From Phytophthora colocasiae (lineage: Eukaryota; Oomycota; Peronosporomycetes; Peronosporales; Peronosporaceae): a stretch of DNA of 64,000 bases. Below, in pieces: positions 20,253 through 31,093 of this stretch (position 1 is its first letter; the number at the start of each line of letters is the position of its first letter). The position numbers and the translations under genes are program-made. The notes below the pieces were generated by a model. That model had not been told where the DNA came from. It ran no database searches and saw nothing but the letters and a program-made list of their open reading frames with translations. Location: NCBI GenBank assembly GCA_018806915.1, contig JAGKQI010000101.1:558001-622000 (forward strand), in the 5' to 3' direction.

Positions 20253-20437
20253 AGGGGGTTTCAGTTGTCGGTTTTTTCACTGCAAAAATGAGTCAAGAAA
20301 ACATGCAAGAAAACCCTTTCATTTCTGGTTATCTTGTCTGTTTTCTAGGGTGCCAACACAAAGATCGCGCGGTCTTTTACAGATCCTCGACCGTACATCG
20401 TGGAGAGATTCTAAAGCTACACACAGTGCAAGAACCT

Positions 20438-20848
20438 ATGCCGGAGTCAGAACGAGCTAAGCTGTTGAGGTCGCTGTCCAACATGATCTTCTGCGAGGTC
20501 CTTCTCGGCGAGCACGAAGACTCAGATTCAGAGGAGCAACTGCTGGACGAGGCGCAAGACCTGTATGGTGAGGTAAAGTTAACCCGATACCTGGGATCAA
20601 GATCGAATGTTGTGCGCTCAGACGCTCATAGACGCCTTGTCTTTGACTTAAGAGATGATGAGTTCATGAAATCTGTGCGTGTAACAAAGCCGACCTTTGA
20701 GTTCGTGACTGAGGCCTCCTCATTACCAGGTAATGAGACGTCTACATCACACCCCCATACATTGTCTCCTTCTTCACATTCGGGCTCCACAGTGTGTGAT
20801 GATGGCTCCACATTTGACTGCTCGCCAAAGAGAGCATCCAAACGATAG
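20438..20848 (+). pseudogene. Truncated Harbinger-like transposase N-terminus
   Basis: From MPESERAKLL through RYLGSRSNVVRSDAH and LRDDEFMKSVRVTKPTFEFV the protein looks like the N-terminal part of a PIF/Harbinger nuclease. From about 20720 the frame is only the antisense of the Myb ORF, so an internal deletion has removed the catalytic DDE domain. Confidence 0.55.
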
Positions 20849-21357
20849 TAATAGGGGCAGGCTTTCTCAACCATATCTTCAAGAGTCATACCGTGGGCAA
20901 GCATTTCATCCGTGATGCCGAAGCCAGTTTGATGCTTGAGCTTGTCGCGTGTGGATTTGTAGCGTGCGAAATAGGACTTCCAACGACTTTGACATACAAG
21001 TGCTGGCCATGGCTCTGTGATTCCTGCATCGTAGATCCCTGTTGAGCACATATTAGCCTTCACAGCTCCATGGATATAAGCAGCCATCCGCTTGAACCCG
21101 TCGATCTTCGTGATCCCAGCACCATGCACCACAGACTTGCCTGCAGTAGCCTCCCCAACAATGATCTTGTAGTTGCTTGGATTCTCAAGCCACTCTACCA
21201 TCGCACGAAATTGCTGGTCAGTTGTGTGCACGTACTTGGATTTAGGGTTTTTGCCCACTGCCCGAGTTGTCCTCGACACCGGCTTTTTTGATTGCTTCGG
21301 CGCCTTCTGACGTCCCCCGTTTTTTTGTGTCGATAGAGGTGGCATCTTGTGCGGCAA
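20626..21357 (-). CDS. Myb/SANT-like DNA-binding protein of the Harbinger element
   Basis: 243 residues. A Lys/Arg-rich N-terminus precedes a trihelix/Myb-like region (FRAMVEWLENPSNYKIIV, WKSYFARYKSTRDKLKHQTG, CPYYYRLDALFG), the kind of accessory DNA-binding factor that partners Harbinger transposases. Its last ~25 residues are antisense transposase sequence, so the original C-terminus is lost through the internal deletion. Such genes are abundant in Phytophthora genomes as repeats. Confidence 0.55.
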   Translation of the reverse strand: MPHKMPPLSTQKNGGRQKAPKQSKKPVSRTTRAVGKNPKSKYVHTTDQQFRAMVEWLENPSNYKIIVGEATAGKSVVHGAGITKIDGFKRMAAYIHGAVKANMCSTGIYDAGITEPWPALVCQSRWKSYFARYKSTRDKLKHQTGFGITDEMLAHGMTLEDMVEKACPYYYRLDALFGEQSNVEPSSHTVEPECEEGDNVWGCDVDVSLPGNEEASVTNSKVGFVTRTDFMNSSSLKSKTRRL

Positions 21358-21593
21358 TGGTGAAGTACACCTGAGGTATGCACTGGAGCGCTCAAAACGA
21401 GGTATGCGCGCGAAAATTTAAACTGGAAGCTCTGCGAAGGCGACCTTTCATTGGGCAACAAAAAATCAGTCAAGCCGACCGTCTCCGGAGACGGTCGGTT
21501 TGACTGATTTTTCGCCAGTTTTCTAGACTACAATTTAGCCAAGAAAACAGACCAACCATCAACGCAGAAAACCGAAAACTGAAACCCCCTATT

Positions 21594-21788
21594 GTAAGCA
21601 ATGGGGTGAGTGAGCGCTTAACCTTCAGCGTTCAAGTTGCAGGTGATAAAAAGGTTGTACAAGAGCGAGTTCAACCGTTCCCTGTGTCTAGCAAGTCGAC
21701 GTCGCCGGTTGTCAGTGCTAGTGGACACGGGCGAAGGGTTTGTGGAGCTTTAGCTCTACTGATTGTCGCGTTAGCGTTACTCTACTAG
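21594..21788 (+). pseudogene. GH3 gene, segment 4 (C-terminal tail)
   Basis: Resumes in phase after the Harbinger insert (VSNGVSERLTFSVQVAG) and ends with CGALALLIVALALLY and TAG at 21786-21788. The hydrophobic terminus after a Ser-rich stretch looks like a GPI-attachment signal or membrane anchor. Confidence 0.75.
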
Positions 21789-22172
21789 GAAGTGTGTTAT
21801 GATAGTTAGTTTTCAATTAAAAAGACGGGAATCTTTCTTGAAGCAAGAAGCGCAGTGGCAATTTGTTGTTGAAGGATTGAGGACCAAAGTCCTACAGGGC
21901 TACTCACTGGTACAAAACGCTTCTTCTCATTGGTTCCACGTCCTTGGCCACTTGTCGAGAGTTGCCGCATCTTCAACTGATTAGTCAGACTCGCCACTGA
22001 ATTGTAAGTGCGGCTATTGGTAGCACAACCGGGATCCATAACTGTAGGGACGTTGCCCACAAAAGTCGAGCGTTGCACACCTCTCGAGTTCGAACTGATT
22101 GTAGACAGCTACAAAATCACACCAGAGCAACGCACATACTTCACTGGAATCCAAAGATGTTGACACTGGATC
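21789..22172. other. Gap between GH3 remnant and EZH gene
   Basis: No gene recognised; only short ORFs. The two neighbouring genes are convergent, so this is presumably their 3' flanks. Confidence 0.4.
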
Positions 22173-25100
22173 TTACTTTTTTTTCATCCACTCAGTCACT
22201 GTTGGCTGCTTCAGTAGCTCTGCGTGGTACAATTCTTTATCGTACCCGTAGTCGAAGAACAGCTTGAAAACGTTCCGAAAAAAATAACACAAACGTCAGT
22301 GAGCCAAGTCAAGTAGATAGACCACGATGCGACACATCAGTTACCTCTGTATGCGGCGGAATATCGTGTGCTGCGTACAAGCCGATACGGAAGTCACTGC
22401 TAACGTTCATGATCTTGCACGTACAGTTCGGATTTTTCGAAGAGTGGTTAATAAACTACGAGTGCATTGCAAACAACCCGACGTTAATTAATCTGAGGAA
22501 CACATATAAACAAACAAAAAACGAGACGTACTCTGGTCTTGTTGCCTTTTCGTGTCGAGTCGATAACGGTCTTGGTATCCAAATTGAATAGATAACTGCA
22601 TAATCCCACAGCATAATGTTAGCTCCGCGAAATAACCATTCAGTGGACGGGAGTTGCCGTACCTGCGATCGACTTTGTCGTAGACGGATCCGCGCCTATC
22701 AGCCTCTTCTTGTGACACCATCTCACCAATGTATTCGATAATAAATTCATCCTTAGCAACAAATTCCTCGACGAAGAGCCCCCAACCAGCGGCACTCAGC
22801 TTCGAGCGACCCATCCGAACGTGCTTCTGCTTGGTTAACGCGATGCTGCGGTTCTGACACGATATCTGGTGCTTCTCGTCTTTGGTCGTTTTGTCGGATG
22901 TGCAGTCATACGCTTCACCTTTTTCCCGAGCAGAGATCTCGTCTGCACAACACACCTTGCACAAATCGATGTCGCATTCGCGGCCAGCACAAAAGCAAGG
23001 ACATGCCTTCGTACGACAACGACCCCGCTGGCACTGACACCCAGGAAAGAAGATCTTGCAGTCGTCGTGGATGCAGTGACAGTGCTTCGAACAAAAGATG
23101 CCGTCTTCGACACAGGAACAAACACCTGGCTCACACGGGCCTTCGTGGGCGCACGGTTCGATTCTGCCATATACGTCACACAACGCTTAGTCCGTTGGAC
23201 TGACCAACCGAATGGAAATGTTCAACCTACTTGATCTGAACAGAGTTCACCACACCATTTTGCGAGTCTGTTGCACCATTCACAAATGTAGAACACAACG
23301 TAAGCAACGTCCCACGCACACCACGAAAGCGTCCACGCTTTCCGTAATTCGAGAAAAATGTGCATCCCAGTCAAGCCCGAGAATGGTGAACTTTCGTTCC
23401 TCAGGAGGAAATACATGGGAGCGAGCAAGGCTCAATATTTGTCACCTCAAGCGGCCGCATTGCTTTGATCTTGAAGCACCGCAGCGTATCTAAAGTGACA
23501 AAAGCTACATGCAAAAATCTACCGGAACACGCAAACGTACTTTGTAAATGGGCAATTGACATTCGCGTGCTCTTCTTCTTCCGTGAGCGTCGATTTTTTG
23601 GCTGAGAACGAACCTGCTTACACGAAAAAGGGTTAGAATAAATGTACTCGAAAACGGAGGGTTCAGTTCTCACATACCTCTGCCGGCAAGCTGCGGTCGT
23701 TGAAATCGTAGAAAGCGCACATCTCGGCAACCTCCATGCAAGTCTTGTTGCCCAGTATTTTCGCCATTTCGCAAAAATTGCCCAAGCATAAAAAATAGGC
23801 ACGCGCACAAAGAATACGCGTTTGCTTGCTCCATTCAAACGTAGCAGAGATAGCGCGGGCTTTGGAGAACCCGTTCGAGGTCAACATTTGGCCAAGGAAA
23901 CAGTTATTTCCACAGTTTCGTCCAGTGTTGATCATGGTGTCCTTCTCTTTCAGATTCAGGGCAACGGCATTTTGCTCCGAGATATTCTATGCCAGCATCA
24001 AACGCATCAGAATACCACAGGACAAATGCAAAGTATGTATCGCTTTCTCACCAGCTTGGGTTGCTCGATACAGCCATGATAATCACAGTCGTACACAAAG
24101 CAGCGTCGACAAAAGAGGCCTGAGCACAAAACGACATTAGACAGCGTATACAGCCATGAGTTCACGATACGCAGCGAAAATAGGCAATTATCACTTACTG
24201 CGATAGGAATCTGCAGATTGCTCATATAGCTCGAAATACTCCTCCATTGAGAGGTTCGTCTGGTCAGCGGGATCGTTCTTCGACGCATCCATTACGTTGT
24301 TTTCATTTGCAGCGGCCAAGGCTTCCATACGTCGTTTCTTCTTCGCTGCGCGTTGCGCCACACGCAGCTTCTTGTGCACTTCAACTAGCACTTCCTCTTC
24401 CACACTGATGACATTCGCGACACGTTTAAGGTCGCTCGGGGTGAGATCCCACGTGGACTGAAGCGTCTTGAGCACCCCTTCACACATTTCCTTGGTAAAA
24501 TCCACCTCACATACGCTCGTTCGTTGTTGTCTAAACAACAGCCAACATCATCAACAGTCAGTCTTCACTCCAAGCATTTCTCTTGCCTCATTTCAAAGCA
24601 TCGCCTCACTTGATCTGGTAAAACTCAGACACAACGTCCTCCTCATCGTCGTCGCCAAAATACGGCAGATACCTGAGCGTGGGTTCATCTTCCACCTCGT
24701 AATTCTTGGTCAGAGCAGTCCACATCGTTGCCGTCGGAATTGGTGGCACTTTAGGCAGAACCACAGCTCTCTTGAACACTGTCATGCTTGGAGTGCTTAA
24801 TTGAGTCTTTACTGTGTGCTTCACTTTTCTATCCGGCTCCAGAGGCATCTCTGACGCTGTATATTTTCAACAACAACAAAACGGTTAAAATCATAATCAT
24901 TGTCAATAGAAAAAGGAACAAAAATGCAACTCACTCTGCTTTCTGATGCCCTGTAACGCCTCAAGAGAGATCTCGTCCACTAGAATTGAAGCTTCTCTGC
25001 GTCGTCGGCGCTGATTCATCAAGTCTCCCGCATATTTCATTCGATTGCGTGCAATTTCCATCTAAAACAAATAAAAAATGAAGCCATGTTACGACCACCA

Positions 25101-25294
25101 AAAAGATAGTCAACAAACCGTCAATTACGTACGCTGGCGGTGATATTGTAGGAGCGAATGAAGTGGTTAAACGCCTCAGCAGCTTGTGCACACAGCTGCT
25201 CCTCCATGTCGGTCTCAGACACATCTGAGACGCCTCCGTTGTCATATTCCGGCTCGTGCGGCCGCTTGCGTCTCTCGTCCAGCTCATTCCGCAT
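22173..25294 (-). CDS. E(z)/EZH-type histone H3K27 methyltransferase
   Basis: A multi-exon gene read from ATG 25294. Exons with matching phase: 25294-25133, 25061-24935, 24856-24610, 24530-24199, 24119-24052, 23986-23678, 23613-23541, 23489-23446; the link from there to the CXC exon (about 23184) is unresolved. Diagnostic parts: FCRRCFVYDCDYHGC, a SANT-like middle, and a CXC domain rich in Cys (PCAHEGPCEPGVCSC, CPCFCAGRECD). The SET domain spans three exons and includes GWGLFVEEFV, YIGEMVSQEEAD, YLFNLDTKTVIDSTRKGNK, FINHSSKNPNC and ELF-like LFFDYGYD. Stop TAA at 22173-22175. This is the catalytic subunit of Polycomb repressive complex 2, writing H3K27 methylation. It shares a 170-bp divergent promoter with RPC3. 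Confidence 0.9.
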
Positions 25295-25464
25295 TTTTTT
25301 GAGTTTTTGCCGCGGTTAATTGGCGATCCAAGTTAAGTTGCATGTAAGTTGTACTTGATGTGGAAGACACTAAATTGATTTTATAGCCTCAATTTGTGTG
25401 CGCCACATTTTGTGCAACATTAGCCATCCCTTTTGGCTGGCGGACAAAAGACCATTTAGACTGA
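25295..25464. promoter_or_regulatory. Divergent promoter between EZH and RPC3
   Basis: Only 170 bp separate the two opposite start codons, so both transcripts must be driven from here. The stretch is AT-rich with no clear TATA box; CCACATTTTGTG at about 25401-25412 is loosely like the oomycete initiator. Confidence 0.6.
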
Positions 25465-27572
25465 ATGGCGTCGGGCGACAAGAAGGCGGCGTTCGCCACG
25501 CGCTCGGAGCGTGCGCTGGTGTGCAGCATCGTGCGTGAGGATTTCGGTGACGTAGCGGAGAGTGTGGCCACGACGCTGCTGCGCTCGGAAGGCCTTCGAT
25601 TGGCGGAGATCGCGCATAAACTGCAGCGCAAGGCATCGGCGCCATCAGTACACGAGGTTGGCTACAGTTATTATTCTGTGTGTTTGGCTACATTTTTATT
25701 GATAAGAATATTGCTTTTTTTACGTTGTAGATCAAGTGTGCGCTGCTCAAGTTGCTGCAACATAATGTACTGGATGTGTCTCCTGTAGCTGCTGTTTGTG
25801 GTGCCCCTACTGTCGCCTACAATGTATGTGGTGGGCTAGTAATGTATTGTAGTTGTGGCCAATGTAGTGACAATAGTTTATTGTTTTTGTTGCAGATTAA
25901 TGTGCAGGAGGTGCTGTATCGTCTGCGGTTTCCTAAGTTCATTGAGCTTGCCAAGGAGACGTTTGGTCTGGAAGGTGAAGTGATCATGGAAGAAGTCTTG
26001 GTGCAGGGTCGTGTTCGCATCGACCAGTCGCTGGAGACGATGGCCTACAATTTGGCAGAGCAACGTCGTTTAATCCAGAAGCAGAAGACACGGGGTGAAG
26101 ACGAACAGGAAGCCCAAACAGAGGAGGAGGAGATCGGCGAAGAGGAGCTGGACGAATGCCGCCACTTGGTGCGTGAGGCTTTCGTGGATATGGCCAAGAA
26201 GCGCTACATCTCTCGAGTTCATCCGTTGGACTTGAAAGTGGCAGAGCCCGAGGAGGTCCCGGAATTTCCTGCTGTTATTATGCGCGGACAGGACAAAGAA
26301 ATTACTAGTAACCTGAGCAGCAAGGCAGCGGCTGCCAATGACGGAAATGCCAACGGAAATGGTGTAAGCAAGAACGGCAAAACTGCTGATGAGGATGGAA
26401 TTACAGTGCGCGGCAAGAAACGGAAGGCACCATCTCCGTCAGCAGTGAATGCTGTACCTGTTGAACTGCAGATGATGCTCGACGCGGATGAGGCGGCTCG
26501 AAAGGAGAAGAATGACTCGGAGACTGAATGGGAACCTAGTTCTGCTTCGTCGTCTACGTCTTCGCGTGGATCCAAACGCAAGAAAAACTCAAAGCGGGCC
26601 AAGTTGCCTACCCGTGGAGCATCGTCTGGAGATGGCACTACCGGCGGTGAAACTAGCGGTGAAGATGCCCCAGATGGATCGGGGGCGCACACAGATGAGC
26701 GCTCGTTGGTGTGGCGCTTTGGTGTGACGCAACTGCTTCGCGACTTGCGGCACAAGGCTTGCATTCGGTTTGCGACGGAGAACATTAACGCGGTGGCTGG
26801 TGTGATTGTCGCTGCCATGCTCCAGCACTCAGCCCCGCGTGAACGCGAAAAGGACGAGCCTACTTCGGCCCCTGTGTCAGCACGCGATCTGTTCGACATG
26901 GAAAGTGTGAAGAAAGCTCTGCCTTCTGAGGCGAATAACCCGTGGCGGCTCCTTCTTAACTACATTATGGTTATGTGCCGTGACAAGTCTGGCATGGTGA
27001 TGAAGGTAGCGCAGGAAGCGTTTGACCCCACCCAGTCACGCCCAGGTGACGGCGGTCAATACGTGGTCCACATGCAGAAAATTGTAGAGTTCTTGCAGCA
27101 GGCCACGACACACGCTTACATCCAGGACAAGTATGGCGTAGCGAGCGCTCGTATCGTTCGCCTGTTGATGGAGAAGCGCCAATTAGAGCAGAAAACTATC
27201 GGTGAGCTGGCGCTGTTGCCGTCTAACGACGCGCGGCATCGACTTTACGAGCTGTATACGGACAAACTACTGAAGATGCAGGAAATCCCGAAGCGCGCAG
27301 ATCACAATCCTGCCTTCACATTCTTCTGTTGGTCTGTGGACGTGCCACAGATGCAGGCGCGTATTACGGAGCGTGTGCAGGACTCGTTGTGCCGTCTTCG
27401 ACGCAGGCGTAAGTTCGAAGCGGAGGAGAACAAGGAGCTTATCGCACGGTCGGAGCAGCTGGTTGAAGCCAATGATCTCGACAAATTCGACAAGCTTAGC
27501 CGTTCGCTCGACCGTCTTGACCGTGCCACAATCCACTTAGACGGTATGCTTATGCTCTACCGCGATTTCTAG
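25465..27572 (+). CDS. DNA-directed RNA polymerase III subunit RPC3 (RPC82/POLR3C)
   Basis: Three exons: 25465-25656, 25731-25823 and 25896-27572, all in phase, 653 residues. Winged-helix repeats run from the start (ALVCSIVREDFG, LLKLLQHNVLDV, YRLRFPKFIELAKETFG). A lysine/serine-rich insert at about residues 235-335 separates them from the later winged helices (YGVASARIVRLLMEKRQLEQ, LPSNDARHRLYELYTDKLLKMQEIPKRADHNP). A C-terminal coiled coil follows. The last block is the conserved hallmark of RPC62/RPC82, which with RPC6 and RPC39-type partners helps Pol III open promoters of tRNA and 5S genes in the nucleus. The first intron has a GTTGGC donor, somewhat off consensus. Confidence 0.9.
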
Positions 27573-27776
27573 ATTACCCGGAATTAACGTCGGCAACCTG
27601 CAACGGACAGACGTAATATATCTGCAACCAGCTTCTCTTTGCCGATGGTGCGACCTCGTTCCAGTGCTGCATCGGTGCGTCCCAGCTGTGCTCACACGTT
27701 ATTTTAGTAGTCGCAGACGTCTCTCGCCATTCCTCGAAACGACGATCTTGGGCGATATACCTACCCTGCGTGAATA

Positions 27777-28766
27777 ATGGACTACTATGAGCTATTGCAA
27801 GTCCCGCGTGGCGCTACGGAGCAGGAAATCAAGAAGGCGTAAGTGTCTGGTACTAAGTTGTGTAGTATGACTATCCTAAATCCATTTTATACGCGTTCGT
27901 ACAGCTACCGCAAGCTTGCGATGAAATGGCACCCTGACAAGAACAAGAACAACTTGATGGAAGCTCAGTACCGTTTTCAGGAAATCTCAGAAGCGTACGA
28001 CGTCTTAAGTGACCCGGAACGTCGTGCCATCTTTGATCAATACGGCTACGACGGTCTTAAAAACGGAGCACCTGATGAAAATGGCGATATGCGTGACGGG
28101 TACGCCTTCAACGAGCGAGCGTCTGAGGATGTTTTCAACAAGTTTTTTGGGACGAATAACCCGTTCGGCGACTTCGGTTTCGGTGACACACAGCCGTTTG
28201 CAAGCTCATTGCGTAAGAAGGCTCCCGAGAAAGCGGAGCCCATTGTGCGAGAGGTTTTGTGCACGTTAGAGGAGCTTTTCCTGGGAACGTCGAAATCAGT
28301 CGTCGTTGAGCGCAAGCGCTTGCAGAATGACGACCTGGTAGATGATGCCAAGACTTTCGTGGTCAAGATTAAGCCTGGCTGGAAGGCTGGTACTAAGATC
28401 ACATTTGATCGAGAAGGCAATGAGACGCGCACCAACGAAGCTGGCGACGTGGTCTTTCAGGTGGCACAGCAAGAGCATAATGTGTTCAAGCGTGATGGAG
28501 CCCATCTAATCTTCACTGCGAAATTAAAGTTGAGCGAGGCACTTGGCGACTATTGCGTGGAGGTGCCTACGCTCGACGGTCGTAAGCTGGCCATATCGTG
28601 CAACGAAGTAGTAAATCCAAGTTCGGAGAAGGTGGTGAAAAAAGAAGGTATGCCTTTGTCTAACCAGCAAGGTGAACGCGGTGATCTTCGCATCAAGTTC
28701 GACATTGTTTTTCCTCGCCATCTCACGACCCTGCAGAAGACAGCATTAGCAAAGATTCTAGGGTAG
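27777..28766 (+). CDS. DnaJ/Hsp40 co-chaperone, class B
   Basis: Two exons, 27777-27838 and 27905-28766, joined in the codon before YRKLAMKW; 307 residues. The J domain ([23 protein letters not shown] at residues 30-32, then [16 protein letters not shown]) stimulates Hsp70 ATPase. A short Gly/Phe region ([15 protein letters not shown]) and two beta-sandwich substrate-binding domains ([28 protein letters not shown]) follow with no zinc finger, hence type II/DNAJB (Sis1, DNAJB1/13-like). It lies 204 bp downstream of RPC3 and converges with ETF-QO. Confidence 0.92.
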
Positions 28767-28994
28767 CGTCAATGCACTACAAAGTCCACATAGCGGTGAT
28801 GGATAGTTTGTACCAACCGTAATATCGGGTATCATTGATTGAATATTTACTACAAGCCCCTCTCGACTATTAAGACCGAAATACTCCCAACGAAGTCTAA
28901 CTGAGCTCACTGCACAAGTTACAAGATAGACAAACAAACAGTTAGTTAAAGTGTTCAAGAGCAGCATCGCACACGATCCACGCAGGGGAACTTA

Positions 28995-31093
28995 CTAAGC
29001 AGGGCCACCTCCGCCTTCAGGGACAGTCCAGTTGATGTATTCCTTCGGCATCTTGATAGAGCAGCACTTGCAGTGGACGCAGTTTTGAGCATTGATAACC
29101 AACTGCGGGACGCCGTTGGCCTCGCTGCCATCCGTGTATTCGTAGACGCGAGCGGGGCAAAACCGCTGCTCGGGGCCAGCATACACAGGGAACGACTCCT
29201 TCGAGGGTACATCCGCAAGCTCAGGCTTGATGCGCAAGTGAGCAGGCTGGTCGTGGTTGTGGTTGGTACCGCTGCGCTGAAGGTTCGAGAGCAGATCAAA
29301 CGTCAGCTTGCCATCCGGTTTCGGGTACTCAATGGGCGAGAACTCCTTTGCTGGACGCGTTTTCGCCGAATCGGCAACGGTGTTAGTAATTGTCCACGGT
29401 TCCTTTCCTCTGAGGACGTGAGTTGCCACTCCAGCGTGCAGCAGACCAGGTAGGAAGCCATTGTGGAAACCAGCGTGGACGTTACGAACAGCCTTGAGTT
29501 CCTCAGCAATCCACGAGTTCTCCACAGCAGCTTCGTAGCTCGAGATATCAATCGCAGGTTCCTCAGGATTAATCTCCGCCGTTTCAGCAACAGGTTCCGC
29601 GCCAGTAGCGGTCAGGGCCTCATACGCAGCTTCAGCGGCCAGCATACCTGACTTCATAGCAGTGTGCGTACCCTTGATCTTCACGCTGTTCAGGAAACCA
29701 GCCGAGCAACCGATCAAGCCACCACCAGGGAACGTCAGCTTCGGGATAGCGTGGTAGCCACCCTCATTCAGGCAACGAGCACCATACTGCACGCATTCAC
29801 CACCCTCCAGGTATTTCCGAATTGCCGGGTGCGTCTTAAACCGCTGGAACTCCTCGTACGGGTTAATGTACGGGTTTTCGTAGTCCAAACCGACGACCAA
29901 ACCGATCTGGACAAGATCGTCCTCCATGTGGTACATGAAAGTACCACCGAAAGTCTTGTCCATAAGCGAGCGCTGTAGCGGCCAGCCGAGTGTGTGCTGC
30001 ACGAGTCCAGCCTGGTGCTGCTCCTTGGGGATGCGCCACACCTCCTTCACACCGATACCGTACGTCTGGGGTTGCACACCTTCGCGCAAATTGTACTTCT
30101 CCATCACCTCCTCACTGCACGAGCCACGGCAACCCTCACCAAAGAGTGTCTGCCACAATGCATTACAAATATCCAATTAGAAACAGTACAACGTTATACT
30201 TTCAAACTATGAACAGTCACCGTACCACACGAGCACGGAGCTCCATGCCGCGAGCAAAAGTGCCCTTGGGTTTGCCGTCCTTGCCAATACCAACATCACG
30301 AGTGGCAATACCACCCACAGAACCGTCCTCACGGTACAGCACCTCAGAGGCCGAGAAACCCGGGTAGATCTCAACGCCAGCCTCCTCAGCTTGCTCGCCC
30401 ATCCAGCGGACGAACTTGCTAAGACTGATGATGAAGTTGCCTTCGTTGTGCTAAGGGTTGACAAATCACGTAGGAAAAGATGTCAACGTCAGCAATAAGA
30501 TTTTTTTTTTGGATGGAGGAGACACCACCAGAACAAAATGAGAATTAGCGCACTCACTTCCTCACGAGGCAACAGGAAGTGCGGCAAACCGAGCGACTTT
30601 TCCTCTGTCAACAGCAGGAACTGGTCCTTGGTCACGGGCGTGTCAAGCGGCGCACCCAAGTCCTTCCAGTCAGGCAGCAGCTCGTCAAGCGCGCGCGGCT
30701 CGAACACGTTGCCCGACACAATGTGCGAGCCCACCTCGGCACCCTTCTCGACCACACACACGGACAAGTCCGTGCCTTTCTCGGCCGAGAGCTGCTTCAT
30801 GCGGATTGCAGCTGCGAGACTTGCAGGGCCAGCGCCCACCTATTTAACGCAAGAAGCATACAAAACAGTAAGTAAAATAAACCATTATGCAATTCCGCAC
30901 TCCAAATGCAAAATGACCATCACTCTGCGCTACGTACCAGTAGTACATCATAGTCCATAGCCTCGCGTGGCTCGTTGAGCATCTCCTGCTCCTCAGGAGT
31001 GAGTGCAGCGGACGACAGGAAGCGCGAGTGCGCAGTCGGTTGCCGTTTGAGTGTCTGCAGCTTGGACTGCAGAGACAGTGAGCGGCGCCACAT
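28995..31093 (-). CDS. ETFDH: Electron transfer flavoprotein-ubiquinone oxidoreductase
   Basis: Four exons in phase: 31093-30938, 30839-30558, 30450-30226 and 30149-28995; 605 residues. The start [19 protein letters not shown] is a basic, Ser-rich mitochondrial presequence. The FAD-binding [13 protein letters not shown] (glycine motif straddling the first intron) follows DYDVLLV. The membrane/quinone region includes [20 protein letters not shown] and [20 protein letters not shown]. The C-terminus has the 4Fe-4S motif [12 protein letters not shown] and ends [12 protein letters not shown]. The enzyme passes electrons from fatty-acid and amino-acid oxidation through ETF to ubiquinone at the inner mitochondrial membrane. 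Only three introns, each short. Confidence 0.95.

Larger units (their letters stand above)
20253..21590. mobile_element. PIF/Harbinger-type element, internally deleted
   Basis: 1338 bp with inverted ends AGGGGGTTTCAGTT ... AACTGAAACCCCCT and flanking ATT (20250-20252 and 21591-21593). A 3-bp duplication fits PIF/Harbinger; reading the ends one base shorter would give TA instead. Inside are a piece of a transposase on the plus strand and a Myb/SANT-like ORF on the minus strand, the two-gene plan of Harbinger elements. The transposase is too short to work. Confidence 0.75.
11693..21788 (+). pseudogene. Secreted GH3 beta-glucosidase/xylosidase gene broken by three transposons
   Basis: Four collinear pieces, 11693-12664, 18112-18222, 19089-20252 and 21594-21788, join in frame into about 813 codons. 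Signal peptide: ATG 11693, MFGLPLVLAAASFFAVPSNA. The GH3 N-domain has RDPRWGRNTETPSEDP and the nucleophile Asp in TSDSGA (codon 12557-12559, residue 289). It is followed by the GH3 C-domain, a fibronectin III-like domain and a hydrophobic C-terminus suggesting a GPI or membrane anchor. The enzyme family releases terminal glucose or xylose from plant or own cell-wall glycans. Damage: TAA at 11777-11779 in the linker after the signal peptide, a copia element (12665-18106), an 857-bp element (18223-19079) and a Harbinger derivative (20253-21590). No other stop lies in the host segments, so decay is recent. An alternative is that the TAA is a sequencing error. Confidence 0.9.

Noticed and set aside
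20250..20253. TA instead of ATT as Harbinger target duplication
   Set aside because: Both readings fit the bases and keep the host frame, but the coding content points to Harbinger, whose duplications are 3 bp; kept as a caveat.
22835..23234. ORFs in other frames over the Cys-rich EZH region
   Set aside because: Shadows of the CXC domain; only the frame with regular Cys spacing matches the family.
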